Positions 9,206 through 19,382 of a DNA stretch of 64,000 nucleotides are shown here, piece after piece; positions within the stretch are counted from its first letter, which is position 1; every line of letters begins with the position of its first letter. The notes under the pieces are model-generated. The model was given only the letters and a program-made list of their open reading frames with translations. It made no database searches and had not been told where the DNA came from. Source of the DNA: Clostridium estertheticum (GTDB taxonomy: Bacteria; Bacillota; Clostridia; Clostridiales; Clostridiaceae). The stretch lies in NCBI RefSeq assembly GCF_026650985.1, contig NZ_CP086239.1:1116001-1180000 (forward strand), in the 5' to 3' direction. A program made the translations under genes and the position numbers.

Positions 9206-9862
9206 ATGGCAAGAAAAGTATTCGAAGCAAATCTTCAAGAGCTCCATAATGATTTAATTAGAATGGGAAGCATTGTAGAAAAACAAATTTATGACTGTAT
9301 CGATGCATTAGTTACTCATGACATTGAGAAAGCTCAAAAAATAATGGAAGATGATGATATCGTTGATGTTATGGAGAGAGAAATAGAAGATAAAGCAATA
9401 AGGTTAATTGCTATGCAGCAACCTTTAGCAATAGATTTAAGAAATATTTTCACTACAACAAAAATAGTAACGGATCTTGAAAGAATGGCTGATTATGCTG
9501 TTGATGTTGCTAAAATTACAGTAAGATTGAAAGATGAAAAGTATATAAAACAACTTGTTGATATACCTAGAATGGCAGAAATCGTGGTTCTTATGATAAG
9601 AGATTCTTTGGATGCATATGTATCAGGTGATATTGAAAAGGCCTATGCTGTATGCAAACGAGATGATGAAGTAGATGATATATATAAAGAAGTGTTTGGT
9701 GAACTTCTAAGAATAATGTTTGAAAATCAAAAGACTGTAAATCAAGCTACTCAATTTTTATTTATTTGTAAATGGTTAGAAAGAATTGCTGATCATACAA
9801 CAAACATATGTGAATGGACAATTTATTTAGTTACAGGTGAAAAAGTTAATTTAAATGAATAA
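9206..9862 (+). CDS. phoU: Phosphate signalling complex protein PhoU
   Basis: Two-repeat helical-bundle protein that links Pst transport to the PhoR/PhoP system, normally repressing the regulon when phosphate is sufficient. The 218-residue length is standard. Both repeats carry the metal-binding E/D-rich helices: DLERMADYAVDVA in the first and WLERIADHTTNICEW in the second. It is the last canonical gene of the pst operon. No clear terminator follows, so the downstream lipoprotein gene may be co-transcribed or have its own promoter. Confidence 0.95.
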   Translation: MARKVFEANLQELHNDLIRMGSIVEKQIYDCIDALVTHDIEKAQKIMEDDDIVDVMEREIEDKAIRLIAMQQPLAIDLRNIFTTTKIVTDLERMADYAVDVAKITVRLKDEKYIKQLVDIPRMAEIVVLMIRDSLDAYVSGDIEKAYAVCKRDDEVDDIYKEVFGELLRIMFENQKTVNQATQFLFICKWLERIADHTTNICEWTIYLVTGEKVNLNE

Positions 9863-9882
9863 ATTTTAGAGAAATCACAAAA

Positions 9883-9925
9883 ACTATAATATAAATGAAT
9901 AGACTTATATTTAAAATATTATAGT
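9883..9925 (+). repeat. Inverted repeat before the PstS-like gene
   Basis: ACTATAATAT (9883-9892) and ATATTATAGT (9916-9925) are a perfect 10-bp inverted repeat with a 23-nt spacer, ending directly before the GGAG ribosome site of the next gene. It could be an operator pair or a hairpin near the ribosome site. Confidence 0.5.
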
Positions 9926-9937
9926 GGAGTAGTGATT

Positions 9938-10762
9938 ATGAAGAACAAAAAATTCAAAAATTTTTTTATGTTTTGTTGTATTATTTTGATTATGGTAAGT
10001 ATAGGATGTAAAAAAGATGTTGGAAACAAATCAAAGGGATCAAAAAATATTAATATAATTTGTGAAGATACAGTTTTCCCAATGGTAAGTGACTTAGTAC
10101 ATGATTATAATTTAAATAATGAGACTACAATAACTGTGAGATCTGAAGATAGGGAAAGTGCCTTTAATAAATTATATAATTCTGAGGCTGATGTATTGAT
10201 AGGATATGTGCAGCCCATTAGTGATAAAATCAAGGCTGAGATGTTAGCATATGATGGTATAGGAATCATTGTTAATCCTAGTAATAATGTAAATGGTATT
10301 TCAATTCAGGAATTAAAAAAAATCTATATTGGTAGAATAGCAAATTGGAAAGGACTAAATGGTGAATCAAATACAATAATACCAGTAGCATTTAAGGAAA
10401 AATTAAATTCAATTCAGCAAGAATTTAATTTGAAAATAAAAGATACTCCTATAAAAGAAGAAATGAGCAAAAGTACTCAGTACGTATCAAGTATGGAAGA
10501 AATGAAAACTTTTATTGCTCAAAATAAAAATTCTATAGGTTTTATACCAGGACAATGGTATAATAAAGAAAGTAAGTTTTTAAAATTAAGTGGTGTAGAA
10601 ATTACTATATCAAATTTAAAAAATAATCTTTATTTTTTAAGATTTCCAATAAAAATGTATCATTCGGAGAAAAAAGAAGAGAGTTTAAAGGATCTTTTTC
10701 AGTATTTTAAAAGTGAAGACGGCAAGAAAATCATAAGAAAATATTGCATAGAAGCATTTTAA
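9938..10762 (+). CDS. Divergent PstS-like substrate-binding lipoprotein
   Basis: Secreted lipoprotein of 274 residues related to PstS but clearly diverged. The ATG at 9938 has GGAG 9 nt upstream. A signal peptide with a long hydrophobic core ends in a lipobox-like VSIGC. Comparison with the PstS in this window shows shared scaffold segments (ELKKIYIGRIANWKGLNG against QLIDIFTGKIKNWKEVGG; GIGIIVNPSNN against GFAAVTNPK). The phosphate-contact loops of the GSGTG and SSGTR type are replaced by unrelated residues. It may bind another ligand or act as an accessory or sensory protein. Its position at the end of the pst locus suggests a phosphate-linked role. Confidence 0.75.
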   Translation: MKNKKFKNFFMFCCIILIMVSIGCKKDVGNKSKGSKNINIICEDTVFPMVSDLVHDYNLNNETTITVRSEDRESAFNKLYNSEADVLIGYVQPISDKIKAEMLAYDGIGIIVNPSNNVNGISIQELKKIYIGRIANWKGLNGESNTIIPVAFKEKLNSIQQEFNLKIKDTPIKEEMSKSTQYVSSMEEMKTFIAQNKNSIGFIPGQWYNKESKFLKLSGVEITISNLKNNLYFLRFPIKMYHSEKKEESLKDLFQYFKSEDGKKIIRKYCIEAF

Positions 10763-10788
10763 TACCTCCTTCTTAGGAGGTATTTTTA
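10761..10788 (+). terminator. Terminator at the end of the pst locus
   Basis: AATACCTCCT, loop TCTT, AGGAGGTATT, then TTTATT. The 5' arm begins within the TAA stop of the PstS-like gene. Confidence 0.88.
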
Positions 10789-10894
10789 TTCTGTATTAAA
10801 TTATATTATAGTTTGAATTATTTACTTTGAAGTGTCGAAAAAACCTGTAAATAAGCGAAATATGTTATTTATCTTCATTTAAAGACAAATGCCG

Positions 10895-10923
10895 TTGACT
10901 TAGGGATATAATTCATGTAATAT
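10895..10923 (+). promoter_or_regulatory. Vegetative promoter upstream of the DUF512-der-gpsA operon
   Basis: TTGACT (10895-10900), 17-nt spacer, TAATAT (10918-10923). Transcription would start about 125 bp before the DUF512 gene. A small hairpin, AACCTTTT/AAAAGGTT at 11018-11037, lies just before the AGGAGG site. Confidence 0.55.
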
Positions 10924-11058
10924 AACTTAATGGAATGCTATAATTTATTGTATAACTAATTTCTTATTATATTAAGAACATATTTAGTCTTAATATAGTA
11001 ATTCTAATTCCTCATAAAACCTTTTATTTAAAAGGTTATTGTAAAACAGGAGGTTAAA

Positions 11059-12396
11059 ATGAAAAACCAAATAGCGAAAATACTTCCAGGGAGTATTGCA
11101 GAAGAAATTGAGCTTGAAGTAGGAGATAGATTAATTAGTATAAATGGCAATAAGGTAATAGATATTATAGATTACAAATTTTTAATTACAGATGAACTTC
11201 TTATCATTGAAATTGAAAAGGTAGATGGTGAGATTATTGAAATCGAATTTGAAAAAGACTATGATGAAGATTTGGGAATCCAATTTGTTGATGCCATTTT
11301 GGATAGGCCAAAGAGCTGTCATAATAAATGTATATTCTGTTTTATTGATCAATTACCTGGTGGAATGAGAGATACCTTATATTTCAAAGATGATGATTCA
11401 AGATTATCGTTTTTTCAAGGTAATTTTGTAACATTAACTAATATGAAAGAAGAGGAAATTGATAGAATTATTAGATATAAGATAAGCCCTATTAATGTGT
11501 CAGTTCATACTACGGATGTTGAGCTTAGAAAGATAATGCTAAACAATAAATTTGCTGGAAATGTGTATGATAGATTGAAGAGGCTAGCAAAAGCTGGCAT
11601 TAAAATTAATTGTCAAGTAGTAGCATGCCCTGGCATCAACAATGGTGTAGAACTTATAAAAACTATCGAAGATTTGTATAAGCTTTATCCGAGTATTGAA
11701 AATCTAGCGGTTGTACCAGTTGGAGTAACAAAGTATAGAGAAGGCCTGTTTAATTTAACATTGTATGACCAAAAGACTGCAGCAGAGGAAATAGAGAGTG
11801 TTAAAGAATTACAAGAAAAATACATTAGAGAAATAGATTCACCTTTTATTAGATTGTCTGATGAATTCTATGTTGTAGCGAATATCGATGTTCCTTGCGA
11901 GAAGTTCTATGATGGTTATTCTCAACTCGAAGATGGCATTGGTATGATAAGACTACTTAGAAGCGTTATTGACGAAGATATAGTAAAACTAAATCTTAAT
12001 AATGAAGGAAGTTTTACATTTATAACAGGTCATTCAGCTTACGCAGAAATATTAAAGGTAGCTGGGAAAATAACTGCATGTAATAACAAAATAAATATTG
12101 ACGTAAAAGAGATAGCAAATGTTTTTTTTGGCGAAACTATTACAGTAGCAGGTCTTTTAACAGGAAATGACATAATTAAGCAACTGACAGGTGAAAAACT
12201 CGGTGAATATTTAATACTTCCAAGTAATATGTTCAAAAGTGGATATGAACTAGGAAGTAACGAGCAACGAATTTTCTTGGATAATATTACAGTAAGTGAT
12301 CTAGAAAAAAGCTTAAATACAAAAGTTTTAATATGTGATTATTCAGGAGAAGATTTAATAAATATAATAAACCAAAATAGTCGGGAGGCAAAGTAA
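11059..12396 (+). CDS. DUF512 family PDZ/radical SAM-like iron-sulphur protein
   Basis: Protein of 445 residues belonging to the DUF512 family, common beside der in clostridia and of unknown reaction. Residues about 1-70 form a PDZ-like domain ([20 protein letters not shown]). A radical-SAM/Elp3-like core follows with the cysteine cluster [18 protein letters not shown] near residues 87-104, then [15 protein letters not shown]. The C-terminal DUF512 region is about residues 250-440. It overlaps the der start by one base (TAATGG). A ribosome-assembly role is sometimes guessed from its linkage to der, but nothing in the sequence proves it. Confidence 0.85.
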   Translation: MKNQIAKILPGSIAEEIELEVGDRLISINGNKVIDIIDYKFLITDELLIIEIEKVDGEIIEIEFEKDYDEDLGIQFVDAILDRPKSCHNKCIFCFIDQLPGGMRDTLYFKDDDSRLSFFQGNFVTLTNMKEEEIDRIIRYKISPINVSVHTTDVELRKIMLNNKFAGNVYDRLKRLAKAGIKINCQVVACPGINNGVELIKTIEDLYKLYPSIENLAVVPVGVTKYREGLFNLTLYDQKTAAEEIESVKELQEKYIREIDSPFIRLSDEFYVVANIDVPCEKFYDGYSQLEDGIGMIRLLRSVIDEDIVKLNLNNEGSFTFITGHSAYAEILKVAGKITACNNKINIDVKEIANVFFGETITVAGLLTGNDIIKQLTGEKLGEYLILPSNMFKSGYELGSNEQRIFLDNITVSDLEKSLNTKVLICDYSGEDLINIINQNSREAK

Positions 12397-13712
12397 TGGC
12401 AAAACCAATAGTAGCAATAGTAGGAAGACCCAATGTAGGTAAATCTACATTATTTAATAAATTAGCAGGTAAGAGAATATCAATAGTTGAAGATACACCA
12501 GGGGTAACAAGAGACAGAGTGTATGCGGATGCAGATTGGTTAAGACATAATTTTACAATAATTGATACAGGTGGTATAGAAGTTGAAAGTCAAGATATCA
12601 TTTTAGCTCAAATGAGAAGACAGGCACAAATAGCTATAGAAACAGCAGATGTTATAATTTTTATAGTAGATGGTAAACAAGGACTTACAGGTTCAGATTA
12701 TGAAGTTGCACAAATGTTAAGAAAAAGTAAAAAGCCAATAGTACTTGTAGTAAACAAAATAGATCATCTAGAACTAGAAGCAAATGCTTTTGAATTCTAT
12801 AATTTAGGAATAGGTACACCAGTAGCTATTTCAGCAACTCAAGGTCTTGGACTTGGAGATATGTTAGATGAAGTAGTAGTACATTTTGATAGTGTTTATT
12901 CAAATACAGAAGATGCAGAATATATTCAAGTTGCAGTGGTAGGTAAACCTAATGTTGGTAAATCATCCCTCATAAATAGAATGCTTGGAGAAGAAAGAAA
13001 TATAGTAACTGATATAGCAGGTACTACAAGAGATGCTATAGATAGTAAACTAGAAACTGCAGAAGGAAAGTTCGTTCTTATAGATACAGCAGGAATAAGA
13101 AGAAAAAGTAAAGTAGAAGAGGGTATTGAAAGGTATAGTGTTATCAGGTCACTTGCTGCTGTTGAGAGAGCTGATGTTGTTATACTTATGCTAACGGCTA
13201 CTGAAGAATTAAGTGATCAAGATGAGAAAATTATAGGGTATGCTCATGAAATGAAAAAAGCAATTTTAGTTATAGTAAACAAATGGGATTTAATAGAAAA
13301 GGATACTAAAACTATGCTTGAGTTTAAACAAAGAATTCAAGCAGGCTTAAACTTTATGGCTTATGCACCATATTTATTTATATCTGCAAAAACAGGTCAA
13401 AGAGTACATAAGGTATTATCATCAATAAAAGAATGTTATGATAATTATTCAAAAAGAATTGCTACAGGTATATTAAATGAGGTTATAAATAAAGCTGTAC
13501 TCATGAATGAACCTCCAACAGTAGCAAACAAGAGATTGAAAATATTTTATGTTACTCAAGTAGATTCTAAACCACCAACATTTGTATTCTTTGTAAATAA
13601 TCCTAATTTACTACATTTTTCTTATCAAAGATATTTAGAAAATCAATTGAGAAATAGTTTTGAGTTTAGTGGAACGGGTATAAAACTTATATTCAGAGAA
13701 AGGAAAGAATAA
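12396..13712 (+). CDS. der: Ribosome biogenesis GTPase Der (EngA)
   Basis: Essential tandem-GTPase needed for 50S ribosome assembly; 438 residues, the family length. The first G domain starts with [11 protein letters not shown] and has [12 protein letters not shown] and NKID. The second has [23 protein letters not shown] and NKWD. A C-terminal KH-like domain follows ([20 protein letters not shown]). It is translationally coupled to the DUF512 gene and followed after one base by gpsA, forming one operon. Confidence 0.97.
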   Translation: MAKPIVAIVGRPNVGKSTLFNKLAGKRISIVEDTPGVTRDRVYADADWLRHNFTIIDTGGIEVESQDIILAQMRRQAQIAIETADVIIFIVDGKQGLTGSDYEVAQMLRKSKKPIVLVVNKIDHLELEANAFEFYNLGIGTPVAISATQGLGLGDMLDEVVVHFDSVYSNTEDAEYIQVAVVGKPNVGKSSLINRMLGEERNIVTDIAGTTRDAIDSKLETAEGKFVLIDTAGIRRKSKVEEGIERYSVIRSLAAVERADVVILMLTATEELSDQDEKIIGYAHEMKKAILVIVNKWDLIEKDTKTMLEFKQRIQAGLNFMAYAPYLFISAKTGQRVHKVLSSIKECYDNYSKRIATGILNEVINKAVLMNEPPTVANKRLKIFYVTQVDSKPPTFVFFVNNPNLLHFSYQRYLENQLRNSFEFSGTGIKLIFRERKE

Positions 13713-13713
13713 A

Positions 13714-14706
13714 ATGTTAAAAGTTGCTTTTTTAGGTGGAGGTAGTTTTGGTACTGCATTATCAATAATGCTTGCGAAAAAAGGAACTAGCGTTAACATC
13801 TGGGATAGGAAACTAAGTGTTATTAATGATATCAACATAAAAAGGGAAAACATTAAATACTTACCAAATATTACGGTGCCCTCAGGAATAACAGCATTTA
13901 TTGACATAGAAGAGGTTATAAATGATACAGATATAATTGTGTTATCAGTTCCATCACATGTTATAAGAAATATATGTAAGATGATAACACCATATTTAAA
14001 ACAAAACCAAATTATTGTTAGTATTGCAAAAGGAATAGAAGAGGGTTCATTAAAAAGAATTTCAGAGGTTATAGAGGAAGAAATTCCAAGTAATCCAATT
14101 GTAATACTTTCAGGGCCCAGCCATGCAGAAGAGGTTGCTTTAGATATACCTACAACTGTAGTAGTCACATCTAAACAAATGGAATATGCAATGATTGTTC
14201 AAGATGTTTTTATGACTAATAAATTTAGAGTTTATACTAATGAAGACATTATAGGAGTAGAAATTGGTGGAGCAGTTAAAAACATTATTGCATTAGCAGC
14301 TGGAATATCTGATGGTATAGGCTATGGAGATAATGCTAAGGCAGCCCTTATGACAAGGGGCATGAATGAAATTATAAGGATAGGAACTAGGCTTGGCGGT
14401 AGAATTGAAACATTTTATGGATTAACAGGTATGGGTGATCTTATAGTAACTTGTACTAGTGTGCATAGTCGAAATAGAAAAGCTGGCATTCTAATTGGAA
14501 AAGGTGTTCTAGTGGAGAAGGCGTGCAATGATATAGGAATGGTAGTTGAGGGTATAAAAGCTATACGAGCTTTTTATGAACTTAAAGAAAAAGAAAAAGT
14601 TTCTATGCCTATAACAGACGTATTATATAAAGTACTATTCGAAGGTAAAGATCCTAAATATGGAGTATATGAATTAATGTCAAGAAATAAAAAAAGTGAA
14701 TTTTAA
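13714..14706 (+). CDS. gpsA: Glycerol-3-phosphate dehydrogenase [NAD(P)+] GpsA
   Basis: Makes sn-glycerol-3-phosphate from dihydroxyacetone phosphate for phospholipid synthesis. It has 330 residues. The N-terminal Rossmann motif is [15 protein letters not shown], followed by VSVPSH-type core residues and GPSHAEEVA. The catalytic/substrate region includes [19 protein letters not shown] and MTRGMNEI-type residues. It begins two bases after der and ends at a long terminator; spoIVA follows as an independent unit. Confidence 0.96.
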   Translation: MLKVAFLGGGSFGTALSIMLAKKGTSVNIWDRKLSVINDINIKRENIKYLPNITVPSGITAFIDIEEVINDTDIIVLSVPSHVIRNICKMITPYLKQNQIIVSIAKGIEEGSLKRISEVIEEEIPSNPIVILSGPSHAEEVALDIPTTVVVTSKQMEYAMIVQDVFMTNKFRVYTNEDIIGVEIGGAVKNIIALAAGISDGIGYGDNAKAALMTRGMNEIIRIGTRLGGRIETFYGLTGMGDLIVTCTSVHSRNRKAGILIGKGVLVEKACNDIGMVVEGIKAIRAFYELKEKEKVSMPITDVLYKVLFEGKDPKYGVYELMSRNKKSEF

Positions 14707-14747
14707 TTATACAAGTTACTAAATATAATTAACCTAAAAATCATTAT

Positions 14748-14797
14748 AAAAAATCCAATTTTTATTAAGAAATTAATAAAAATTGGATTTTTTTATA
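14748..14797 (+). terminator. Terminator after gpsA
   Basis: A 21-bp perfect stem (14748-14768 with 14773-14793), loop GAAA, tail of T residues. It contains the ATCCAATTTTTATTAA arm. Confidence 0.9.
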
Positions 14798-14876
14798 TTT
14801 TTTTAATCAATAGTAATAATCTGATGAAATCTAAAGTATATTTATATTGATAATAATAAGTATTGGGAGGTATATA

Positions 14877-16355
14877 TTGGATAATTTTGATATATATAAA
14901 GATATAGCAGAAAGAACACAAGGAGATATTTATGTAGGTGTTGTAGGTCCTGTAAGAACTGGCAAATCAACATTTATAAAAAGGTTTATGGAGCTTATGG
15001 TAATTCCAAACATAGACAATCCGCATAAAAAAGAAAGAGCAAAAGATGAACTTCCTCAAAGTGGTTCAGGTAAATCAATTCATACTACGGAACCTAAATT
15101 TGTGCCAAATGAAGCAGTTGAAATTGAGTTTGAGGGTGGTACTAAATTTAAAGTTAGAATGGTTGATTGTGTTGGCTATATTGTTAAGGGAGCGCTCGGA
15201 TATGCTGAAGGGGAAGTTCCTAAAATGGTTAATACTCCTTGGTATGATCATGAAATTCCATTTGAGGAAGCAGCAGAGATTGGAACAAAAAAAGTAATAA
15301 ACGAACATTCAACTATTGGACTTTTAATTACAACTGATGGTTCTATAACTGGAATAGAAAGAAATGAATACTTAGAAGCAGAAGGAAGGGTAGTTGATGA
15401 GCTTAAATCAATCAATAAACCTTTTATAATGGTATTAAATTCTAGTAACGCAGCTGCACCTGAAACATTAGCTTTAGGAAGAGAGCTAGAAGAAAAATAT
15501 GATGTTCCAGTTCAGGTTATGGATGTTATAAATATGAATGAAGAGGATATTTCTAATATATTTCAAAGGGTTCTTAAAGAATTCCCAGTTAAGGAAATTA
15601 ACATAGATATGCCAGAATGGATTGAAAACCTAAGTTCTAAACATTGGGTTAAAGTAAATTTTATGAAAGTTTTGAAAGATATGTGCAAGGATATTTTCAA
15701 AGTTCGCGATATAACTAAATCTTTACTCAGTTTTAAAGAAGTTGATTTTTTAGAAGCAGCAAACCTTGATGAAGTAAATATGGGTGAAGGGACTGCTAGA
15801 GTTAAAATAATTCCTAAACATGAACTGTTTTATAAAATACTCGGTGAAACCTGTGATTGTGAAATTAAAGGTGAAAATGATTTATTAACATTAATGGGAG
15901 AATTCTCAAGAGCAAAAGTTGAATATGATAAAATTGCAGATGCATTAAAAGATGTTCGTGAAAAAGGTTATGGATTAGTAGCACCACAGCTTTCAGAAAT
16001 GACATTAGAAGAACCTGAAATTGTTCAACATGGAGGTAGATACGGAGTCAAATTAAAGGCATCAGCGCCATCACTTCACTTTATTAAGGCAGATATACAA
16101 ACAGAAATATCACCTATTATGGGTACTGAAAAGCAAAGTGAAGATTTCTATAAATCTATTTTAGATCAATTTGAAAATGATAAATCACAAATTTGGCAGA
16201 GCAATATGTTTGGCAAGTCCTTAGAAGTATTAGTTAAAGAGGGGCTTCAAAATAAATTGTTTAAAATGCCCGATGATGTTCAAGTGAAAATTCAAAAGAC
16301 GCTACAAAGAATTATAAATGAGGGTAATGGTAGCTTAATATGTATTATTTTATAA
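14877..16355 (+). CDS. spoIVA: Stage IV sporulation protein A (SpoIVA)
   Basis: ATPase that polymerises on the forespore surface to build the coat basement layer; normally sigma-E dependent. The TTG at 14877 gives DNFDIYKDIAERT, the conserved family N-terminus, and 492 residues; GGGAGG lies 6 nt upstream. An in-frame ATG at 14847 lacks a ribosome site. Walker A is GPVRTGKST, with Walker B-like VRMVDCVGY. A middle domain and the conserved C-terminal membrane-anchoring region ending in GSLICIIL complete the protein. No confident sigma-E promoter was picked out. Confidence 0.95.
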   Translation: MDNFDIYKDIAERTQGDIYVGVVGPVRTGKSTFIKRFMELMVIPNIDNPHKKERAKDELPQSGSGKSIHTTEPKFVPNEAVEIEFEGGTKFKVRMVDCVGYIVKGALGYAEGEVPKMVNTPWYDHEIPFEEAAEIGTKKVINEHSTIGLLITTDGSITGIERNEYLEAEGRVVDELKSINKPFIMVLNSSNAAAPETLALGRELEEKYDVPVQVMDVINMNEEDISNIFQRVLKEFPVKEINIDMPEWIENLSSKHWVKVNFMKVLKDMCKDIFKVRDITKSLLSFKEVDFLEAANLDEVNMGEGTARVKIIPKHELFYKILGETCDCEIKGENDLLTLMGEFSRAKVEYDKIADALKDVREKGYGLVAPQLSEMTLEEPEIVQHGGRYGVKLKASAPSLHFIKADIQTEISPIMGTEKQSEDFYKSILDQFENDKSQIWQSNMFGKSLEVLVKEGLQNKLFKMPDDVQVKIQKTLQRIINEGNGSLICIIL

Positions 16356-16371
16356 ATTAATCTAGAATATA

Positions 16372-16410
16372 TAAAAAGTCTGTATCCGTAATGGTTGCAG
16401 ACTTTTAATA
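16372..16410 (+). terminator. Terminator after spoIVA
   Basis: AAAAGTCTG and CAGACTTTT arms with a 15-nt partly paired loop, then AATATT. The T-tail is short. Confidence 0.7.
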
Positions 16411-16541
16411 TTATGCTTTAGGTAAGAAAACTTATCCATATATAATTACTATATATCTGCTATGGATTTAGTGTACAATAAGGTAAAGACAATACTAATT
16501 TATTTTTAAATATGAATTACAAGTTAATCGGAGGTTTGGAA

Positions 16542-16745
16542 ATGTTAAATGGAGAACTTAAAGAAAGTTTGAGTAGAGAAGGGATACATAGTGATGCAAT
16601 AAAAGCATTAGATGAAAAGGGAAAATGTTTATTTGATATAAACAGTACAAGAGACGTCTGCTTTGAATTAATTGACGCTGGTGTTAAGTTTAGTTGTGAA
16701 CAAAGTGTTTTGGATGATGGATTGTATTTAATAAAAATATTATAA
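16542..16745 (+). CDS. Small hypothetical protein (67 aa)
   Basis: Not recognised. The start at 16542 is chosen because GGAGG lies 7 nt upstream; the frame extends farther 5' without a ribosome site. The predicted product is a 67-residue cytoplasmic protein with two cysteines in the middle and one near the end, no membrane segment and an amphipathic N-terminal half. It stands alone between the spoIVA terminator and the radical-SAM pair. The strong ribosome site and clean start make it a likely real gene. Confidence 0.6.
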   Translation: MLNGELKESLSREGIHSDAIKALDEKGKCLFDINSTRDVCFELIDAGVKFSCEQSVLDDGLYLIKIL

Positions 16746-16835
16746 TACGTGTGAAAGTTAAAATTCCAACAAATAACTCTTTTAATTTAGAATAAAACAT
16801 GATAAAATGAGAACAAATGTTTGTGGGGTGATATA

Positions 16836-18098
16836 ATGGACGTAATGAAAAAACTTGAGATATTATCGAATTCAGCAAAGTATGACGCTTCTTGTTCTTC
16901 AAGTGGTTCTAATAGAAAGAATACAAAAGATGGAATAGGGAATGCAGCAAACTCTGGTATTTGTCATTCATGGTCACAAGACGGTAGATGTATTTCATTA
17001 CTTAAAATTTTGTACAGTAATAAATGTATATATGATTGTAAATATTGTATTAATCGCTCTAGTAACGAATTAGAGCGGACAAGCTTTACGCCTAAAGAAA
17101 TAGTAGATCTAACTATAAATTTTTATAGAAGAAATTATATTGAAGGACTATTCCTTAGTTCTGGTGTAGAAAGAAGTCCGGATTACACTATGGAAAATTT
17201 AGTGAAAATAATAAAAGACTTACGATTGGTCCACAAATTTAATGGTTATATTCACGTAAAAGCTATCCCAGGAGCTGATCCAAAACTTATTTATGAAGCA
17301 GGACTATATGCTGATAGGATGAGTGTAAATATTGAGCTTCCTTCCGAGAAAAGCTTAAAGCTTCTAGCACCGCAAAAAAATAAAGCAGATATATTAAAAC
17401 CTATGAGTCTTATTAAACATAGTATAATAGAGTCAACCGAATATAAAAAGAAAGGTTTTAACGTACCTAAATTTACACCAGGTGGGCAGAGTACTCAGAT
17501 AATGGTTGGAGCAACTAATGAGAGCGATTTGAGCGTCATTAGCCTTACAGAAGGGTTATATAACACTTTTGGGCTTAAGAGAGTGTATTATTCTGCTTAT
17601 GTGCCAGTTATGCAGCATGCAAATCTACCAGCGATTCAAACAACACCTCCATTGCTCAAAGAACATAGAATGTATCAGGCAGATTGGCTTTTAAGACACT
17701 ACGGATTTAAAGCAAATGAATTATTAGATAAAGTAAATCCTAACTTTGATATAGATTTAGATCCTAAAGCGTTTTGGGCATTAAACAATTTGGATAAATT
17801 TCCAGTTGAAGTAAATAACGCTGCTTATGAGACTCTTCTTAGAGTACCTGGAATAGGAGTAACATCTGCCTTAAGAATTGTAAGAGCAAGAAGACTTTGT
17901 AATCTTTCCTATAATAGCTTGAAAAAACTAGGAATAGTACTTAAAAGAGCTAGGTTCTTTATAACGTGTAGCGGGAAATTTTATGGGGACACGAGTATGG
18001 AGCGATTAACCCTTAAGAATTATCTATTAGATCATGAAAGTTTTGATAAGCCACAACAAATAAGCTTATTTAATTTAAGGAGTGATTTATTTGCTTAG
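16836..18098 (+). CDS. Putative DNA modification/repair radical SAM protein
   Basis: Protein of 420 residues resembling the radical SAM family linked to a uracil-DNA-glycosylase-like partner (TIGR03916-type). The radical SAM cluster is CIYDCKYC near residue 68. A C-terminal helix-hairpin-helix (VPGIGVTSALRIVRARR) suggests nucleic-acid binding. Start 16836 is set by GGGGTGAT upstream. Its stop overlaps the next gene by 8 bp, and that gene encodes the expected partner, so the two probably act together on DNA. The reaction is unknown. Confidence 0.85.
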   Translation: MDVMKKLEILSNSAKYDASCSSSGSNRKNTKDGIGNAANSGICHSWSQDGRCISLLKILYSNKCIYDCKYCINRSSNELERTSFTPKEIVDLTINFYRRNYIEGLFLSSGVERSPDYTMENLVKIIKDLRLVHKFNGYIHVKAIPGADPKLIYEAGLYADRMSVNIELPSEKSLKLLAPQKNKADILKPMSLIKHSIIESTEYKKKGFNVPKFTPGGQSTQIMVGATNESDLSVISLTEGLYNTFGLKRVYYSAYVPVMQHANLPAIQTTPPLLKEHRMYQADWLLRHYGFKANELLDKVNPNFDIDLDPKAFWALNNLDKFPVEVNNAAYETLLRVPGIGVTSALRIVRARRLCNLSYNSLKKLGIVLKRARFFITCSGKFYGDTSMERLTLKNYLLDHESFDKPQQISLFNLRSDLFA

Positions 18099-18822
18099 AT
18101 ACATTTATGATGGTACATTTGATGGATTCTTATCCGTTATATATAATTGTTATTATAATAAAATGCCTGAGTGCATAGAGAGGGATGATAGGTATACATC
18201 CAATTTGTTATTTGATGATAATATTATAATAAGTGATCTAGTTAAATCCAATAAAGTATCAAAAGCCATAGCTCATAAAATATCAACAGATACATTAATT
18301 CATGTGTATCAATCCTTTTTATCAGAGGCCGAGGGCATAGAATTAAAATTGCTTAAATATATACAATTAGGATTCAAGATGGGAAGTATTGTTAATGATT
18401 ATATGGTAAATGAATTCGTAAATGAAATACAAAAATATTCTAGAAAGGTTGGGGTTGAAGCTCACAAATTTTTAGGACTAGTTAGATTTCAGGAATTTAA
18501 TGGCATACTATATGCAGCAATAGAACCAACGTATAATATTTCAGAGCTAATTGCTAATCATTTTAAGGAAAGGCTTACCAACGAAAAGTGGATAATTCAT
18601 GATGTTAAAAGAAAATTTGGTATAGTTTATGAGAATAACGAATGGATACTTAGGGATCTTAAATTCGAGAAATTAGAAAGTCATGAAGAGGAAGAGTTAT
18701 TTTATCAAAATTTATGGAAGGTATTCCATAAAAGTGTTTCAATAAAAGAAAGAAATAATGAAAGATTACAAATGAAAAATATGCCTAAAAAGTATTGGAA
18801 TAATCTAATTGAGATGGAATAA
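18091..18822 (+). CDS. DNA metabolism protein, DUF4130/UDG-linked partner
   Basis: Protein of 243 residues matching the small family (TIGR03915-type, DUF4130) that accompanies the preceding radical SAM protein. A TTG start at 18091 gives the N-terminus MLRYIYDGTFDGFLS, which fits the family; AAGGAGTG lies 6 nt upstream. A GTG at 18082 is in frame but sits inside that ribosome site. The protein is soluble, with conserved RFQEFNG and HDVKRKFGIVYENNEWI segments. In some bacteria this domain is fused to a uracil-DNA glycosylase domain, which is absent here. Confidence 0.8.
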   Translation: MLRYIYDGTFDGFLSVIYNCYYNKMPECIERDDRYTSNLLFDDNIIISDLVKSNKVSKAIAHKISTDTLIHVYQSFLSEAEGIELKLLKYIQLGFKMGSIVNDYMVNEFVNEIQKYSRKVGVEAHKFLGLVRFQEFNGILYAAIEPTYNISELIANHFKERLTNEKWIIHDVKRKFGIVYENNEWILRDLKFEKLESHEEEELFYQNLWKVFHKSVSIKERNNERLQMKNMPKKYWNNLIEME

Positions 18823-18949
18823 TACTTTGGGAATATCATGACACTTTTCTTATATTTTACTGATTCTTTAAAAAATGCCCTAAATCGTGATATAATAGAT
18901 ATGAGTATATTTACTAAATTACTGTTAGTTAAAGGAAGGAACGATTATT

Positions 18950-19315
18950 ATGAAGAAATCACAAGAATACATACAGGTTGAAAGTCCTATTATAAGTATG
19001 GAAAAAAGAAAAAAGATGATGGAAATAATTTATAAAACACTAGAAGACCTAGGAGCTATTAGTAAGGAAACAGCAAAAACTAGTAAGGAGATACACAATT
19101 GTATTCCTGATGAGCCGACTGTTAAAGACATAGATACTGGGAAAAAGATTAAGAAAGTGCAATTGAATACACCTTCATTTATAGGTTCACTTTCAGGCGT
19201 TATGTCTAAAGCAAAAATAATAGGAAAAGTGTATAGTGTAGAAAAACAAGAAACTACATGGTACATTAGGGGTAATAAAAACAAGATTGATGATATAGAC
19301 CCTAGAGATATGTAA
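18950..19315 (+). CDS. Conserved hypothetical protein (121 aa)
   Basis: Not recognised. A 121-residue, charged, probably cytoplasmic protein with an N-terminal helical half rich in Lys/Glu and a C-terminal half ending in a beta-like segment (YSVEKQETTWYIRGNK). GGAAGG lies upstream of the ATG, and a TATAAT box (18891-18896) stands 60 bp before it. It is a single-gene unit ending at a bidirectional terminator shared with the convergent DUF4317 gene. Confidence 0.6.
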   Translation: MKKSQEYIQVESPIISMEKRKKMMEIIYKTLEDLGAISKETAKTSKEIHNCIPDEPTVKDIDTGKKIKKVQLNTPSFIGSLSGVMSKAKIIGKVYSVEKQETTWYIRGNKNKIDDIDPRDM

Positions 19316-19334
19316 TTTAAATAACTTATATAAA

Positions 19335-19370
19335 TAAAAATAAGTCTTATAATCTAAGACTTATTTTTAT
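19335..19370. terminator. Bidirectional terminator
   Basis: TAAAAATAAGTCTTA and TAAGACTTATTTTTA arms around TAATC, with T-runs on both strands. It lies between convergent genes. Confidence 0.88.
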
Positions 19371-19382
19371 TTGTTAAATTTA

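Noticed and set aside
13635-14168. 177-codon minus-strand open frame over der and gpsA
   Set aside because: It is antisense to two well-supported core genes and has no ribosome site.
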